Part shown: positions 24,704-34,862 of the stretch, in pieces
How the letters are laid out: each line of letters begins with the position of its first letter
Position numbering within the stretch: the stretch's first letter is position 1
Origin: Desulfovibrio sp.
GTDB lineage: Bacteria; Desulfobacterota; Desulfovibrionia; Desulfovibrionales; Desulfovibrionaceae
Reading direction: 5' to 3'
Assembly: GCA_031276485.1 (NCBI GenBank)
Contig: JAISMY010000038.1
Coordinates: 1 to 52,993, forward strand
DNA length: 52,993 bases
Notes under the pieces: model-generated
Databases searched by the model: none
What the model was told of the DNA's origin: nothing
Seen by the model: only the letters and a program-made list of their open reading frames with translations
Translations under genes and position numbers: made by a program

Positions 24704-25948
24704 ATGAACGAATCATCCGGTACAACTATGCAGTATACATCGGAGCAGGAACAAAATTTTGATAAACTTCGTCTTGCTTTGCGGGGCGATGATGCCGCGA
24801 CTGCCGGTGCGGCGATGAAAGCTCTGCTGCGCAGCGCAAGCGCGGACACGATAGCCCGGCTTCTTGCGGAAATAGAATCAATCGCCCGTTGGGAACTGCA
24901 ATGCGGAGTCGATCCTCGCGTTGCCTATTCCGTCATACTTAACATCTGCAAACGCAGGGGTGATGCCGTATCTGTTTCGCGTTGTGCCCGCATGCTGAAG
25001 ATCTACGAGCGCATGCGCCGGGACGGCGTTGACATCCGCAGTATGGAAGACTGCCGCATATACATGGAAAAAATTAGCTGGGATATCAAGCGATACACGG
25101 AACAATCAGCAAGAGAAGCCTTTGAGCAAAGTATAGGCTATTGGCGACAGAAGCGGCTTCTGGCAGCCGTGGATCCGTTGCTGAAGTTCTTCCCCGGCGC
25201 GCAATGGCTGAGCCTGGGGGACGGACGGCATGCCCTGGAAGCGCGATATATCAACTCAAGAGGCTCTCACGGCACACCCGCCGACGTTACCGATGTCGTA
25301 CTGCGCAAAGATGTGGAAGCAGGACTTATCGACGGTTACCGTATCGAACGTTTTGAAAAATTATCAGCGCAGGACGGGAGCTATGATTTTGTCCTTGCCA
25401 AAGACGCCCTGCACCACTGCTCTCGCCCATGGCTCGGCCTGCATGAAATGCTCCGCGTTGCACGGGAAGGCATCTGCTTCATTGAACCCTGCGACCATTC
25501 CTTTAATCATTCCGTCTTTTCTTTTCCGGCGGATATGCCGGCAGATTCGACGCAAGGCGCTTGGCACGGCTTTGAAGAGGGTGTAGGCAATTACATTTAC
25601 TCATTCAAAGATCGGGAGACGGCAAAGTTCTGTATGGGCATGGGTCTGCCCTTTCTGGCCTGCAAAGGCTATACGGATTATTACGAACCCGCGCTTGACG
25701 CACGTGAAGCGACCGAGGGCAGTGAAGCTCTTGAAACAATCCGTTCAATTCTTGAATATGCCGACCGAAAATGCGCGGTTCAGGAAGCCGACTACGCGCT
25801 GATTGCCTTCATTATTCTTAAACACCCGCCTTTGACGGGCCTGCGGGCGCTTTTTTCCGACAACGGCTTCCGAAGCGTCGATTTGCCGCGCAATACCGCC
25901 CTGGAAAACGCTTTCTTAACCAACGAGGCATTCGTCGACATGACGTGA
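24704..25948 (+). CDS. SAM-dependent methyltransferase, class I fold
   Basis: A 414-residue protein. The first 140 residues are helical, with no motif I know. From about 150 a Rossmann methyltransferase core begins: WLSLGDGRHALEARYI (SAM-binding loop, variant of GxGxG), YDFVLAKDALHHCSRPW (motif IV-like with the post-strand helix) and ALHEMLRVAREGICFIEP. The remainder, about 280-414, is family-specific. The substrate is unknown; the sugar- or lipid-modifying branch of these enzymes is possible. ATG at 24704 has no strong ribosome binding site, and Met9 (24728) is an alternative start. It is separated from the DRTGG gene by 88 bases. Confidence 0.75.
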   Translation: MNESSGTTMQYTSEQEQNFDKLRLALRGDDAATAGAAMKALLRSASADTIARLLAEIESIARWELQCGVDPRVAYSVILNICKRRGDAVSVSRCARMLKIYERMRRDGVDIRSMEDCRIYMEKISWDIKRYTEQSAREAFEQSIGYWRQKRLLAAVDPLLKFFPGAQWLSLGDGRHALEARYINSRGSHGTPADVTDVVLRKDVEAGLIDGYRIERFEKLSAQDGSYDFVLAKDALHHCSRPWLGLHEMLRVAREGICFIEPCDHSFNHSVFSFPADMPADSTQGAWHGFEEGVGNYIYSFKDRETAKFCMGMGLPFLACKGYTDYYEPALDAREATEGSEALETIRSILEYADRKCAVQEADYALIAFIILKHPPLTGLRALFSDNGFRSVDLPRNTALENAFLTNEAFVDMT

Positions 25949-26000
25949 TACAGGTGCCGTAATGTCGGCGTGGTCGGCGCATGCAACAATGCAAATGTTG

Positions 26001-26105
26001 TTATTGATCCCCCGATTAAACCTTGCCGCAGTCGGCTTAAATGGCGTACTCCGCAGAAAAGGTATGTCCCCCCTGTTTGGCAATGTTTATTCGGTGGAGC
26101 AATAA
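26001..26105 (+). repeat. MITE-like repeat, family A, copy 2
   Basis: A 105-base element with 20-base terminal inverted repeats, TTATTGATCCCCCGATTAAA at the left and TTTATTCGGTGGAGCAATAA at the right (three mismatches when folded). Internal sequence is closely related to copies 1 and 3. It ends in GGAGCAATAA just before ATG at 26104, where the open frame is short and unconvincing. Confidence 0.9.
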
Positions 26106-26225
26106 TGCGGTATCCAGCATGCAAGCGCGGCGATTGTGATTCGGGTTCGGCGCGGCGCTGCCCGACAAGCATTAAAAAACGCGGGCTCTTTTGCTTTTGC
26201 TTTCAGTGAAGAAACGATGTATAGG

Positions 26226-26287
26226 TGACGGCATCACTGCCGTCAGGAAGCCCGGAAGGAAGCCCGGATGCCGGACGGCGTCACAGG
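26226..26287 (+). promoter_or_regulatory. Structured leader before the liv cassette
   Basis: A perfect 8-base stem TGACGGCA/TGCCGTCA (26226-26245) with a four-base loop, followed by the direct repeat GGAAGCCCGGA at 26246-26256 and 26258-26268. It lies within the 5' region of livK. I do not recognise a known riboswitch; the structure may simply shape the transcript. Confidence 0.25.
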
Positions 26288-26319
26288 ACAATCCGCCGCC
26301 CGCGCGATGTGAGGTTCGC

Positions 26320-27444
26320 ATGATGACGAATAAATTCAAGGTGCTGTTGTGTATCGTTACGCTGTGCATGATGCCGGGATTTGCCGGGGCCGGGACCGTA
26401 CGCATCGGCCTGATGTGCCCCCTGACCGGCAGTTGGGCGAGCGAAGGACAGGACATGCGCCGCATTGTTTCTCTTCTGGCCGCCGAAGTGAACAAGTCCG
26501 GCGGCATCAACGGGTCCGCCGTTGATCTGGTGGTAGAGGACGACGGCGGCGATCCCCGCACGGCAGCCCTGGCCGCGCAGAAACTGGCCGCCGCGGGCGT
26601 GGTGGCCGTCATCGGCACCTACGGTTCCGCCGTGACCGAGGCTTCCCAGGACATCCTGAACGAAGCCGAAATTCTCCAGATCGCCACCGGCTCCACCAGT
26701 GTGCGTCTTACGGAAAAGAACCTGCCGTATTTCTTCCGCACCTGCCCGCGCGACGACGCGCAGGGCAGGGTGGCTGCCCGCTATATTACAGAAGCAGGCT
26801 ACCGGAATATAGCGGTGCTGCACGACAATTCCTCCTACGCGCGGGGTTTGGCCGAGGAAACCGGGAGGTTGCTGAACAAGGCCGGACGCAACATCGTCTT
26901 CTTCGATGCCCTGACCCCCAAGGAACGCGACTATTCCGCCATTTTGGCCAGATTGCGCGCCACGTCGCCGGACCTTGTCTTTTTTACGGGCTATTACCCG
27001 GAAGCGGCGCTGCTGCTCCGCCAGAAACGGGAAATGGGCTGGAACGTGCCCATGATGGGCGGCGATGCCGTCAACAATCCCGACTTGGTGAAAATCGCGG
27101 GAACGGCCGCCGCGACAGGTTTCCGCTTCATCAGTCCTCCCGTGCCGGCCGATCTTGCCGGCGAGCGGGGCAAGGCCTTTCTGGCCGCGTACCGGGCCGA
27201 GTACAGGAAGGAACCGCAATCCGTGTGGGCGGTTCTGGCCGGAGACGCCTTCAATGTCCTTGTCGAAGCCCTGCGCCGCGTTCGCCCTTCCGCCGCCTCG
27301 ACGGCCGCGTACTTGAAAAACGAACTCGGAGGCTTCCCCGGCATCACCGGCGTTTTTTCTTTTGATGTCAAGGGTGACCGCGCCGGCGATTTGTACCTGC
27401 TTTACGAAGTCAACGCGGAAGGCGTTTTCAAAGCCGGGCCGTAA
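26320..27444 (+). CDS. livK: Branched-chain amino acid ABC transporter, substrate-binding protein
   Basis: A 374-residue periplasmic binding protein of the Leu/Ile/Val-BP (receptor ligand-binding, PBP type 1) family. The start at 26320 gives a signal peptide (LLCIVTLCMMPGFAGAG). TVRIGLMCPLTGSWASEGQD is the typical mature N terminus, and AVIGTYGSAVTEASQDIL and VLHDNSSYARGLAEE are further family landmarks. It begins a five-gene cassette, livH following after 10 bases. Ligands of this subfamily also include short-chain amides or urea, so the specificity is not certain. Confidence 0.9.
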   Translation: MMTNKFKVLLCIVTLCMMPGFAGAGTVRIGLMCPLTGSWASEGQDMRRIVSLLAAEVNKSGGINGSAVDLVVEDDGGDPRTAALAAQKLAAAGVVAVIGTYGSAVTEASQDILNEAEILQIATGSTSVRLTEKNLPYFFRTCPRDDAQGRVAARYITEAGYRNIAVLHDNSSYARGLAEETGRLLNKAGRNIVFFDALTPKERDYSAILARLRATSPDLVFFTGYYPEAALLLRQKREMGWNVPMMGGDAVNNPDLVKIAGTAAATGFRFISPPVPADLAGERGKAFLAAYRAEYRKEPQSVWAVLAGDAFNVLVEALRRVRPSAASTAAYLKNELGGFPGITGVFSFDVKGDRAGDLYLLYEVNAEGVFKAGP

Positions 27445-27454
27445 ACAGACCCGT

Positions 27455-28360
27455 ATGGATCAGCTTTTCCTGCAACTCGTCAACGGCTTGGCCGTCGGCG
27501 GCATCTATGCCTTGGTGGCCCTAGGCTACACCATGGTTTACGGTGTGCTCAAGCTTATCAACTTCGCCCACGGCGACCTGTTTACCATCGGGGCCTATCT
27601 GGGGCTGACCCTGTTCGTCGGCATGGGCCTCGCCGGCACGCTGCCTGTCTTCCCTGCCGTCCTGCTGACTGCGGTCATGGTCATGGGGCTGACGGCCCTG
27701 TTGGGCGGCGTGCTGGAACGTGCAGCCTACCGCCCCCTGCGCAAGGCGGGGCGGCTCTCCGCCGTGGTGTCCGCCCTGGGAGCATCCATCTTCTTTCAGA
27801 ACGCGGTCATGCTTGTCTGGGGAGCCAATTACGAAGTGTATCCCGAGATCATGCGGCCCTCGACCGTTATTTTTCTGTTCGACACCGGCGTTCCGCTCAT
27901 CAGGATGCTCATAATCGGCGTTTCTCTCCTGCTCATGCTGGCCCTGTACGGCTTCACCCACCACACCCGCACGGGTACGGCCGTGCGCGCGGCCGCCATT
28001 GACCAGGGCGCGGCCGCGCTCATGGGCATCAACGTAAACCGTATCATTACCCTGGTGTTCCTCATCGGGCCGGGCCTCGGCGGCGTGGCCGGGATCATGG
28101 TGGGGCTGTCTTACGGCCAGATTGATTTCAGCATGGGGTTCTCTTACGGACTCAAGGCGTTTACCGCCGCCGTGCTGGGCGGCATCGGCAATATTCCCGG
28201 CGCCATGCTCGGCGGAATGCTGCTGGGGCTGATCGAGACGCTGGGATCGGCCTATCTGACCATCGCATGGAAAGACGCCATTTCGTTTCTGGTGCTCATT
28301 CTCATTTTGATTATCCGTCCCACGGGCATTCTCGGGGAACGAACGGCGGAAAAGCTGTGA
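27455..28360 (+). CDS. livH: Branched-chain amino acid ABC transporter permease LivH
   Basis: A 301-residue inner-membrane permease with about eight hydrophobic helices. The N-terminal LVNGLAVGGIYALVALGYTM and VLKLINFAHGDLFTIGAY stretch and the EAA-like loop region RTGTAVRAAAIDQGAAALMG are characteristic of LivH. ATG at 27455 has no clear Shine-Dalgarno and lies 10 bases after livK; a longer upstream frame overlaps livK and lacks family sequence. The stop overlaps the GTG start of livM (GTGA at 28357-28360), so the two are probably translated in coupled fashion. Confidence 0.92.
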   Translation: MDQLFLQLVNGLAVGGIYALVALGYTMVYGVLKLINFAHGDLFTIGAYLGLTLFVGMGLAGTLPVFPAVLLTAVMVMGLTALLGGVLERAAYRPLRKAGRLSAVVSALGASIFFQNAVMLVWGANYEVYPEIMRPSTVIFLFDTGVPLIRMLIIGVSLLLMLALYGFTHHTRTGTAVRAAAIDQGAAALMGINVNRIITLVFLIGPGLGGVAGIMVGLSYGQIDFSMGFSYGLKAFTAAVLGGIGNIPGAMLGGMLLGLIETLGSAYLTIAWKDAISFLVLILILIIRPTGILGERTAEKL

Positions 28361-29414
28361 CGAACGCGCCGTGCCCCGAAAACACGCCGGGGGCCGAGTC
28401 TCCCGCAGCACCTTTCGGGCCGCGCGGGACAAAGCCCGGAGCCGCCCTTTCGCGCGCGAAAATCCCCGCGCTTGTAGCCTCGGCGGCACTCGCGGCCTTG
28501 TTGCCCCTGGCGTTGAACCCGTACTGGACGGCGGTATTCGTCAGCATAGGACTGGGTGCCCTGCTTTCCCTGTCGCTCAACGTCATTCTCGGCCGGGCCG
28601 GTATCTTCAACATGGGACACGCCGCGTTTTACGCCGTGGGCGCCTATGTCACGGCCATACTCAACACCCGTTTCCAGATTCCCGTCCTCTGGCTTCTGCC
28701 TGTCGCCGGGGCGGCCTCCGGGTTGTGCGCCCTGCTTGCGGCCCGGCCCATCATTCACCTGCGCGGGGACTATCTGCTCATCGTCACCGTTGGCATAGTG
28801 GAAATCGTGCGCATCGCCCTGATCAACGATGTGGGCGGGCTGACCGGCGGGGCCAACGGCATTTTCGGCATTGCCAGGCCTGAAATTTTCGGTATCCGCA
28901 TCCGCCGCGACATCCAGTTTTATTATCTGATCTGGGGAGCCGTTGCTCTGACCGTCGCGCTCTTTTCCCGTCTGGACCGTTCACGCGTGGGCCGCGCCCT
29001 GTCCTGTATCAAAGAGGACGATACTGCCGCCGAGGGTTGCGGCATAGACGTCGCCGGGTACAAGCTGCTGGCTTTCGGGCTGGGCGCGTTCTGGGCAGGC
29101 ATGACCGGCGCCCTGTTCGCGGCCAAAATGACGATTATTTCGCCGGGATCGTTCACGTTTTGGGATTCCGTCCTGCTTTTTGCCGCCGTAACCCTGGGAG
29201 GCGGCAGTCAGGCGGGGGCTGTTCTGGGCGCTTTTCTGGTCTTCGGGTTGCCGGAAATCTTCCGTGATTTCGCGAGTGCCCGCATGCTGGTGTTCGGCCT
29301 GGCCCTGATGGCGATGATGGTTGTCCGGCCTCAGGGCCTTCTGCCGCCGGCTCCGCGCCGGTACGGCACACGCTTTCTCACGCGCGGGGAGAGCCCCGCA
29401 GCAGGGGAAGGGAC

Positions 29415-29418
<4 letters not shown>
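28357..29418 (+). CDS. livM: Branched-chain amino acid ABC transporter permease LivM
   Basis: A 353-residue second permease subunit, with about nine membrane helices (VFVSIGLGALLSLSLNVILG, FNMGHAAFYAVGAYVTAIL). The loop SRVGRALSCIKEDDTAAEGC matches the LivM cytoplasmic coupling helix. The GTG start at 28357 overlaps the livH stop by 4 bases. The first 33 residues (rich in Pro and Ala, with GPRGTKPGAALS) are an N-terminal extension I do not expect in this family. A similar GTKP-containing stretch occurs inside the acyl-CoA synthetase-like protein. ATGA at 29415 couples it to livG. Confidence 0.92.
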
Positions 29419-30176
<758 letters not shown>

Positions 30177-30201
30177 TTCCGGCGGCAGGCGCGGAGACGG
30201 C

Positions 30202-30909
30202 ATGTTTTTGGAAGTGGACGCCTTGCGCGCAGGCTACGGCGCGGTGCAGATCCTGCACGGGATCAGCCTGCGCGTCGAAGAAGGCGAAATAGTCACCATC
30301 CTGGGCGCCAACGGGGCCGGCAAGACCACGACGCTGCTGTCCGTCAGCGGTCTTGCGGACATCACCGGCGGCGCTGTCCGGCTGCGCGGCAGGGACATAC
30401 ATACCCTGCCCGCCGACGCAATCGTCGCTTTGGGTCTGACCCAGGCACCGGAAGGCCGCCGCATTTTCGGTCCTCTTTCGGTTATGGAAAACCTGCGCCT
30501 GGGTGCCTTTACCGTAAAAGACAGAAAGGCCGTTGCCCGCACACTGGAAGAGATCTTCGAACTTTTTCCCCGCCTGCGCGAGCGCCGTTCCCAATCGGCC
30601 GGTACACTTTCCGGAGGAGAACAGCAAATGCTGGCCATTGCCCGCGCGCTCATGGCCCGGCCGCGCCTGCTGCTGCTCGATGAACCGTCCCTGGGCCTTG
30701 CCCCGTTGCTGGTCAAGGCCATTTTTGAGACGGTGCGCACAATCAATGAAAGCGGCGTTACCGTACTCATCGTGGAACAGAACGCCCGCGCCGCCCTGAA
30801 ATTGGCCCGACGCGGCTACATCCTTGAAATGGGGCGCATCGCCATGGAAGGCGATGCGGCATCCCTGCTCGCCGACCCCGGTGTGCAACGGGCCTATCTC
30901 GGCGGTTGA
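30202..30909 (+). CDS. livF: Branched-chain amino acid ABC transporter ATPase LivF
   Basis: A 235-residue second ATPase that pairs with LivG. Walker A GANGAGKTTTLLSVSG, the LivF-specific GLTQAPEGRRIFGPLSVMEN, signature LSGGEQQMLAIARALMARPR, Walker B LLLLDEPSLGLAP and VLIVEQNARAALKLA are visible. ATG at 30202 follows GGAGACGG; an upstream in-frame ATG overlaps livG without family similarity. It closes the livKHMGF cassette, which is complete and in the usual order. Confidence 0.94.
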   Translation: MFLEVDALRAGYGAVQILHGISLRVEEGEIVTILGANGAGKTTTLLSVSGLADITGGAVRLRGRDIHTLPADAIVALGLTQAPEGRRIFGPLSVMENLRLGAFTVKDRKAVARTLEEIFELFPRLRERRSQSAGTLSGGEQQMLAIARALMARPRLLLLDEPSLGLAPLLVKAIFETVRTINESGVTVLIVEQNARAALKLARRGYILEMGRIAMEGDAASLLADPGVQRAYLGG

Positions 30910-30966
30910 CGGCAAGTCGCGGGCGCAATGCGGATAACAAAAAAAGACGTATGTGGAGTTGCGGTG

Positions 30967-31857
30967 TCACAGCGCCCGCATCCACTCGTCCCGCAGAGAG
31001 ATCGTTCCGTTCAGGGCCGCCGCGATGCGTTGCATGGCCGGCTCCCGATCTTCCGGCAGATGCGCCCGGATCGTCAGGTAATTGCTGGCGTGATTGGCCA
31101 TGAGCCAGCCGTTGCTCAGATGCGTGTTCGCGAACATCAGGCCCAGTTCCCGCACGAAGTCGACGCCTTCAGGGAGTATCAGTTCGCCGCTCCGCAGTCG
31201 TTCGTAGATCGGGGCGTCTTCGGCCACCATCAACGACAGGGCGCCGACGTACTCGGGATCGACGGCGCTGAGTACGCGCCCTGTTTCCACAGCATGCGCG
31301 CAGCTTTTATCCTTACCCGCCAGCCCCAGAATCACGGTGACGGAAAGTGCGAAACCGGCTTGTTTCAGACGTCGAGCCTGCTCGACAAGTTTTTCAGGGG
31401 TCGCCCCCTTGCGGATGTCCTTAAGCACGTCCGGATGTCCGCTTTCAATGCCGTAATAGATCAGGGACAAGCCCATGTCGCGCAGGCGGACGAGATCTTC
31501 ATCGCTTTTCAGGGCCACACCCTTGGCGTTGCCGTAGGTTGCAACGCGTTCCACCCAGGGCAGGCGCTCTCTGATGTTGGTCAGCAGCCATTCCCATTTG
31601 CGCATGGGCATGATCAGGGCGTCTCCGTCCATGACGAAAAGACGCTTTTGCCGTGTGCAGTGTTTCTCCGCAAAGGCCATGTCTTTTTCCCAGATGCTCA
31701 TGTCCTTGATGGCGAAACGCTTGTACTTGAACGCATTGCAAAAGGTACACTTGTTGTGTGAGCACCCCAGGGTGGCTTGGAAAAGAATGCTGTACGCCTC
31801 ACTAGGCGGGCGGAAACAAAAACCTTGGTGATCCAGACCTTCGCTTTCAAAAAACAT
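30967..31857 (-). CDS. Radical SAM protein with CX4CX2C cluster motif
   Basis: A 296-residue radical SAM enzyme. Starting at 31857 (GGAG 8 bases upstream) the Fe-S ligands are C32-x4-C37-x2-C40 in LGCSHNKCTFCNAF, one residue more than the canonical CX3CX2C. LSLIYYGIESGHPDVLKDIR and VTVILGLAGK follow as the later barrel strands. Proteins with GCSHNKCTFC are an uncharacterised branch as far as I know. The open frame runs on to 32178, but that part is antisense to a transposase fragment and is not coding for this protein. The livF stop is 58 bases past its 3' end, on the opposite strand. Confidence 0.85.
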   Translation of the reverse strand: MFFESEGLDHQGFCFRPPSEAYSILFQATLGCSHNKCTFCNAFKYKRFAIKDMSIWEKDMAFAEKHCTRQKRLFVMDGDALIMPMRKWEWLLTNIRERLPWVERVATYGNAKGVALKSDEDLVRLRDMGLSLIYYGIESGHPDVLKDIRKGATPEKLVEQARRLKQAGFALSVTVILGLAGKDKSCAHAVETGRVLSAVDPEYVGALSLMVAEDAPIYERLRSGELILPEGVDFVRELGLMFANTHLSNGWLMANHASNYLTIRAHLPEDREPAMQRIAAALNGTISLRDEWMRAL

Positions 31858-32322
31858 GCTGTTATCTCCGGACGCAAAGTGGAGTTTATTTTGAAGAAGG
31901 TGACGACAGTTACGAATGATACATATATTACTGCCGTAGAAATTTGTGAACTTCTCCAAAATGTCGCTGTTGAATACGCTGGAAAACCCATCTATATTGT
32001 GCTTGATAATGCGCGGTACCAGAAGTGCAATATCGTTCAAGAATTGGCAAATCAACTCGGGGTACACCTTATATACATACAGCCCTATAGTCCAAATTTG
32101 AATCTCATTGAGCGTTTTTGGAAATATGTGAAAAGTGGGCTGCGTACAAAATATTATGACAAATTTGATGTATTTCAAGAGAGGATTGACTCAATCGTAA
32201 GCAGTGCCGACAAAAAAGATAAAGCCATCATAGACCGACTTATCGGGGAAAGAGTTCAGTTTTTTGATGACCCTCTTGTTGTCAATAACAGTTCTATTTC
32301 TAGCTTTATGACCACAAAATAG
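31858..32322 (+). pseudogene. IS630-family transposase, 5'-truncated fragment
   Basis: The C-terminal half of an IS630-type (DDE_3) transposase. Residues IYIVLDNARYQK hold the second catalytic Asp and PNLNLIERFWKYVKS the catalytic Glu of the DDE/DDD core; the first Asp and the DNA-binding domain are missing. The recognisable part begins at about 31860 (VISGRKVEF), directly against the start of the radical SAM gene on the opposite strand, and it runs straight into an IS1380 fragment. I see no terminal repeats. Confidence 0.8.
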
Positions 32323-32323
32323 G

Positions 32324-32920
32324 TTGCGTGATCTCATGATAAATGTTTTCGTTGGTCAGTATAAAGCGCAGGGAGAAGCCTTTCACCCCAGGTCGGGCAA
32401 AACCGTGTATACAGGAAGCACGGTGCACAGCCATGGGGAAATGGGAAAAGTGCACCTGATGTATGAAGTGACCGAGCGCAACAGCAAAAATGGTCGTATG
32501 CTGCTTGCGCCGGAATATACGATTTTCAGCGTATGGACAAATCTTGAAGAGGTGAGTTGCGCCGATGTGCTGCGATTGTACCGGGATCGCGGGACTTGCG
32601 GGCAATATTTTGCGGAAATCAAGAGCGAACTTGATTTGGAGCGTCTGCCATCCGGCAAATTTTGCGTCAATGAATTGTTTTTCCAGCTGGGCATGTTTGT
32701 GAACAACATGCTGCGAGTCATGGGGCAAAGCCTGCTTTGTCCAGAGATCATGAAAATGAAGAAGGTCACGCGGCGCCGTCTGCGTACTGTGATGCAGAAT
32801 CTGATGTATATGTGCGGTCGTGTCGTACGCCATGCGCATCATGTTATTTTGCGTATGAAAGGCGCCAACGGAACAGCCGGAGCGATGTGCCGTCTGTACC
32901 AACGACTTGCGACAACATAG
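32324..32920 (+). pseudogene. IS1380-like transposase, C-terminal fragment
   Basis: About 198 residues of the C-terminal part of an IS1380-type (IS4 superfamily) transposase. The segment YRDRGTCGQYFAEIKSELDL with the Y-x2-R-x3-E-like element and FFQLGMFVNNMLRVMGQSLL are the recognisable parts. The N-terminal two thirds are absent. It abuts the IS630 piece two bases away, which suggests nested insertion or deletion between elements. Confidence 0.75.
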
Positions 32921-33072
32921 CCGGCGTGGTTCAGGTTTATCTGAGGGAACAGCAGGAGACTTGCGCCCAAAATTTGCAATAACCGGTGAAAAAGTCATAT
33001 TTTTGCCACAATGAGGTATAAAGAGCGATGGATTGACCATAAACTGGTAGTCCCCAGATGATTTTTAGTGCG

Positions 33073-33459
33073 TCAAAGTCCCTTACTTTCTCTCGCCAAG
33101 GGCGCTTTATACATGCTCCCGTCAATGGATTGCCATGTCCAGGCTATCCCCTTCATGTCATCATATTCAGCGAGCCCTCGTTTCCAAAGCGCCTGGAAGA
33201 ATCCACTCTGTTCCCATTCCCGGAAATAGCGGTGAATTGAACTTGGGCTTCCGAAAACTTCTTTCGGGAGAGCCTTCCACTGTATACCGGTGCGCAAAAC
33301 ATACACGATCGCCGAAAAAACTATACGAGGGGCAATGGGTTTTCTCCCACCTCCAACTTTGCGTTTATATTCCTTTTCTCGTGACCTTTCCGGTTTCGGG
33401 GTCAGGGGTTCAACGATGGCCCAAAATTTGTCCGATACTTTCCAGGATTTCGTTTTCAT
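33073..33459 (-). pseudogene. IS5-family (IS427-like) transposase OrfA remnant
   Basis: A 128-residue frame with the N-terminal DUF4096 domain of IS5/IS427-group transposases: FWAIVEPLTPKPER, GGRKPIAPRIVFSAIVYVLR, TGIQWKALPKEVFG and WQSIDGSMYKAPLARE. It breaks off at the DGSMYKAPL motif, where the second, catalytic frame should begin; no OrfB continuation is seen in the 150 bases downstream. The element is therefore inactive. Confidence 0.8.
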
Positions 33460-33512
33460 TTGCTCCCGCTCTTTTGGAGAAAAGCATAGACGAAAGTCTA
33501 GAAAATGTCTAG

Positions 33513-34862
33513 TTATTTATGGATAAGCTCTAAATTCAATCGCAACGCCTGCCCCCATAATTGTGAACGAAATAAACTTATTAGCTGTTGCGTGGTAGTA
33601 CGTCCTGGAGGCACAGACTGTTGCCATTTGGGACGAGGGAACAGTTTTGATATGTCGGCGGCAGCAGTACCCGCCGGCAACAGAAGGGCATATGTGGCCA
33701 CAATGAGTGAAGGCACGCTTTCTACTGAGCTGGGATTGCGTACTTGTGCTTCACCAACACCCAGCAATGTTTTTTCATCCTGAAAGTTTACTTCAATTTC
33801 CCATCGCCACAGATAGGCTTGCAGCAAACGATCTACGGGTAAGGCAGGGTCAGTGCAAATCAAATATGCGGGCTTGCGGTAAAGGAGTTTAGCTCCCTTA
33901 CGTGGGCGATAGGCCAGTGGTCGTATGACAATCACCTGAACGGTATGGTTGCCGGAGCCGAGCCAACGTACGGAAGAAAGGCGTTTGACTTCAAAGGTGT
34001 GCTGTTTTCCAGCGGCAAAGGCATCTACTTTTTCCCAAGGGATGGATTCGTCCTGGCGAATCTGTTCCGGTGTAGGCAATGCTTTGCCGTACCATTCAGG
34101 TCTGCCTCTGCGTGGGGTATTCTCTGTATCGGGAGGGCAAAACAACTTGGCGTCTTTGCGAATACGACCAATGAGAATTGTTTTTTCCGGTATATTCCGA
34201 AACATGGTTCTATTGGTAACGCCTCCATTCACTGCGCAAATAATGCTTCTACCGTTTGCATCGCTGTTCAGACTGGAACGCAGGTCGTGGAGTCTTCTCG
34301 CCCCTACTGCGCTGATTTTGGTTATATCCTGTTGTTTGCGATATTCTTCCCAGTCCTGCGCGGAAGCTGTTTTACGCGGTTTTATGGCGGTAGGTGCGTG
34401 GATAAACGCAATAGGAATTCCTCGGGCCTGACCAGGACAATTTGTGTCCGGCAACGCTGCGGATATTTGGAGAAAACGCTGTCCCCAGACGAAATTGGTT
34501 TGAAAGTGTGGCCCAAGCGGGTCACGCCGCCATGCGGCGCCATGCACTTTCAGGCCCCGTTTTCTGACAATTGTATCGTCCATCATGGTAACCAGCGGTT
34601 CATCGGTTGCCAAATGCTCAATAACGGCATGTTTGGCAGGAACAAACAAGGCATCATGCTCAAAACGTTCTTTCGCAAATAGGCGATATGCCGCCGACCA
34701 ATCTCCAAACTGTTGTGCGCTGGTACAGAGCAGTCCGGTGACAGTACGTCTGCCAAGGCCCGCCAGGGCACTGGTTGCCAACATTCCGGCTCTCTGGAAA
34801 GTAAGGTCTTGCGAAAAAGCCGGACGAGTTTGAGCAAAAAGCTTCTCGAACTCCTGACTCAT
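33513..34862 (-). CDS. IS4-like DDE transposase
   Basis: A 449-residue transposase of the DDE superfamily endonuclease (IS701/IS4-like) type. The first catalytic Asp is in VTMMDDTIVRKRG, followed by FVWGQRFLQISAALP. The central segment IICAVNGGVTNRTMFRNIPE has Asn where the family normally carries the second Asp (VDGGYTN-like). The late WRWEIEVNFQDEKTLLGVG holds the catalytic Glu. The change would inactivate the enzyme if the alignment is right. It is translationally coupled to the AbrB-like gene by ATGA at 34859. Confidence 0.8.
   Translation of the reverse strand: MSQEFEKLFAQTRPAFSQDLTFQRAGMLATSALAGLGRRTVTGLLCTSAQQFGDWSAAYRLFAKERFEHDALFVPAKHAVIEHLATDEPLVTMMDDTIVRKRGLKVHGAAWRRDPLGPHFQTNFVWGQRFLQISAALPDTNCPGQARGIPIAFIHAPTAIKPRKTASAQDWEEYRKQQDITKISAVGARRLHDLRSSLNSDANGRSIICAVNGGVTNRTMFRNIPEKTILIGRIRKDAKLFCPPDTENTPRRGRPEWYGKALPTPEQIRQDESIPWEKVDAFAAGKQHTFEVKRLSSVRWLGSGNHTVQVIVIRPLAYRPRKGAKLLYRKPAYLICTDPALPVDRLLQAYLWRWEIEVNFQDEKTLLGVGEAQVRNPSSVESVPSLIVATYALLLPAGTAAADISKLFPRPKWQQSVPPGRTTTQQLISLFRSQLWGQALRLNLELIHK

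Noticed and set aside
26104-26205. Small ORF starting at the ATG next to MITE A copy 2
   Set aside because: Short, Cys/Arg-rich and without any recognisable feature; the Shine-Dalgarno is part of the repeat.
31858-32178. N-terminal extension of the radical SAM frame
   Set aside because: It is antisense to an IS630 transposase fragment and precedes a good ribosome binding site and Met at 31857.
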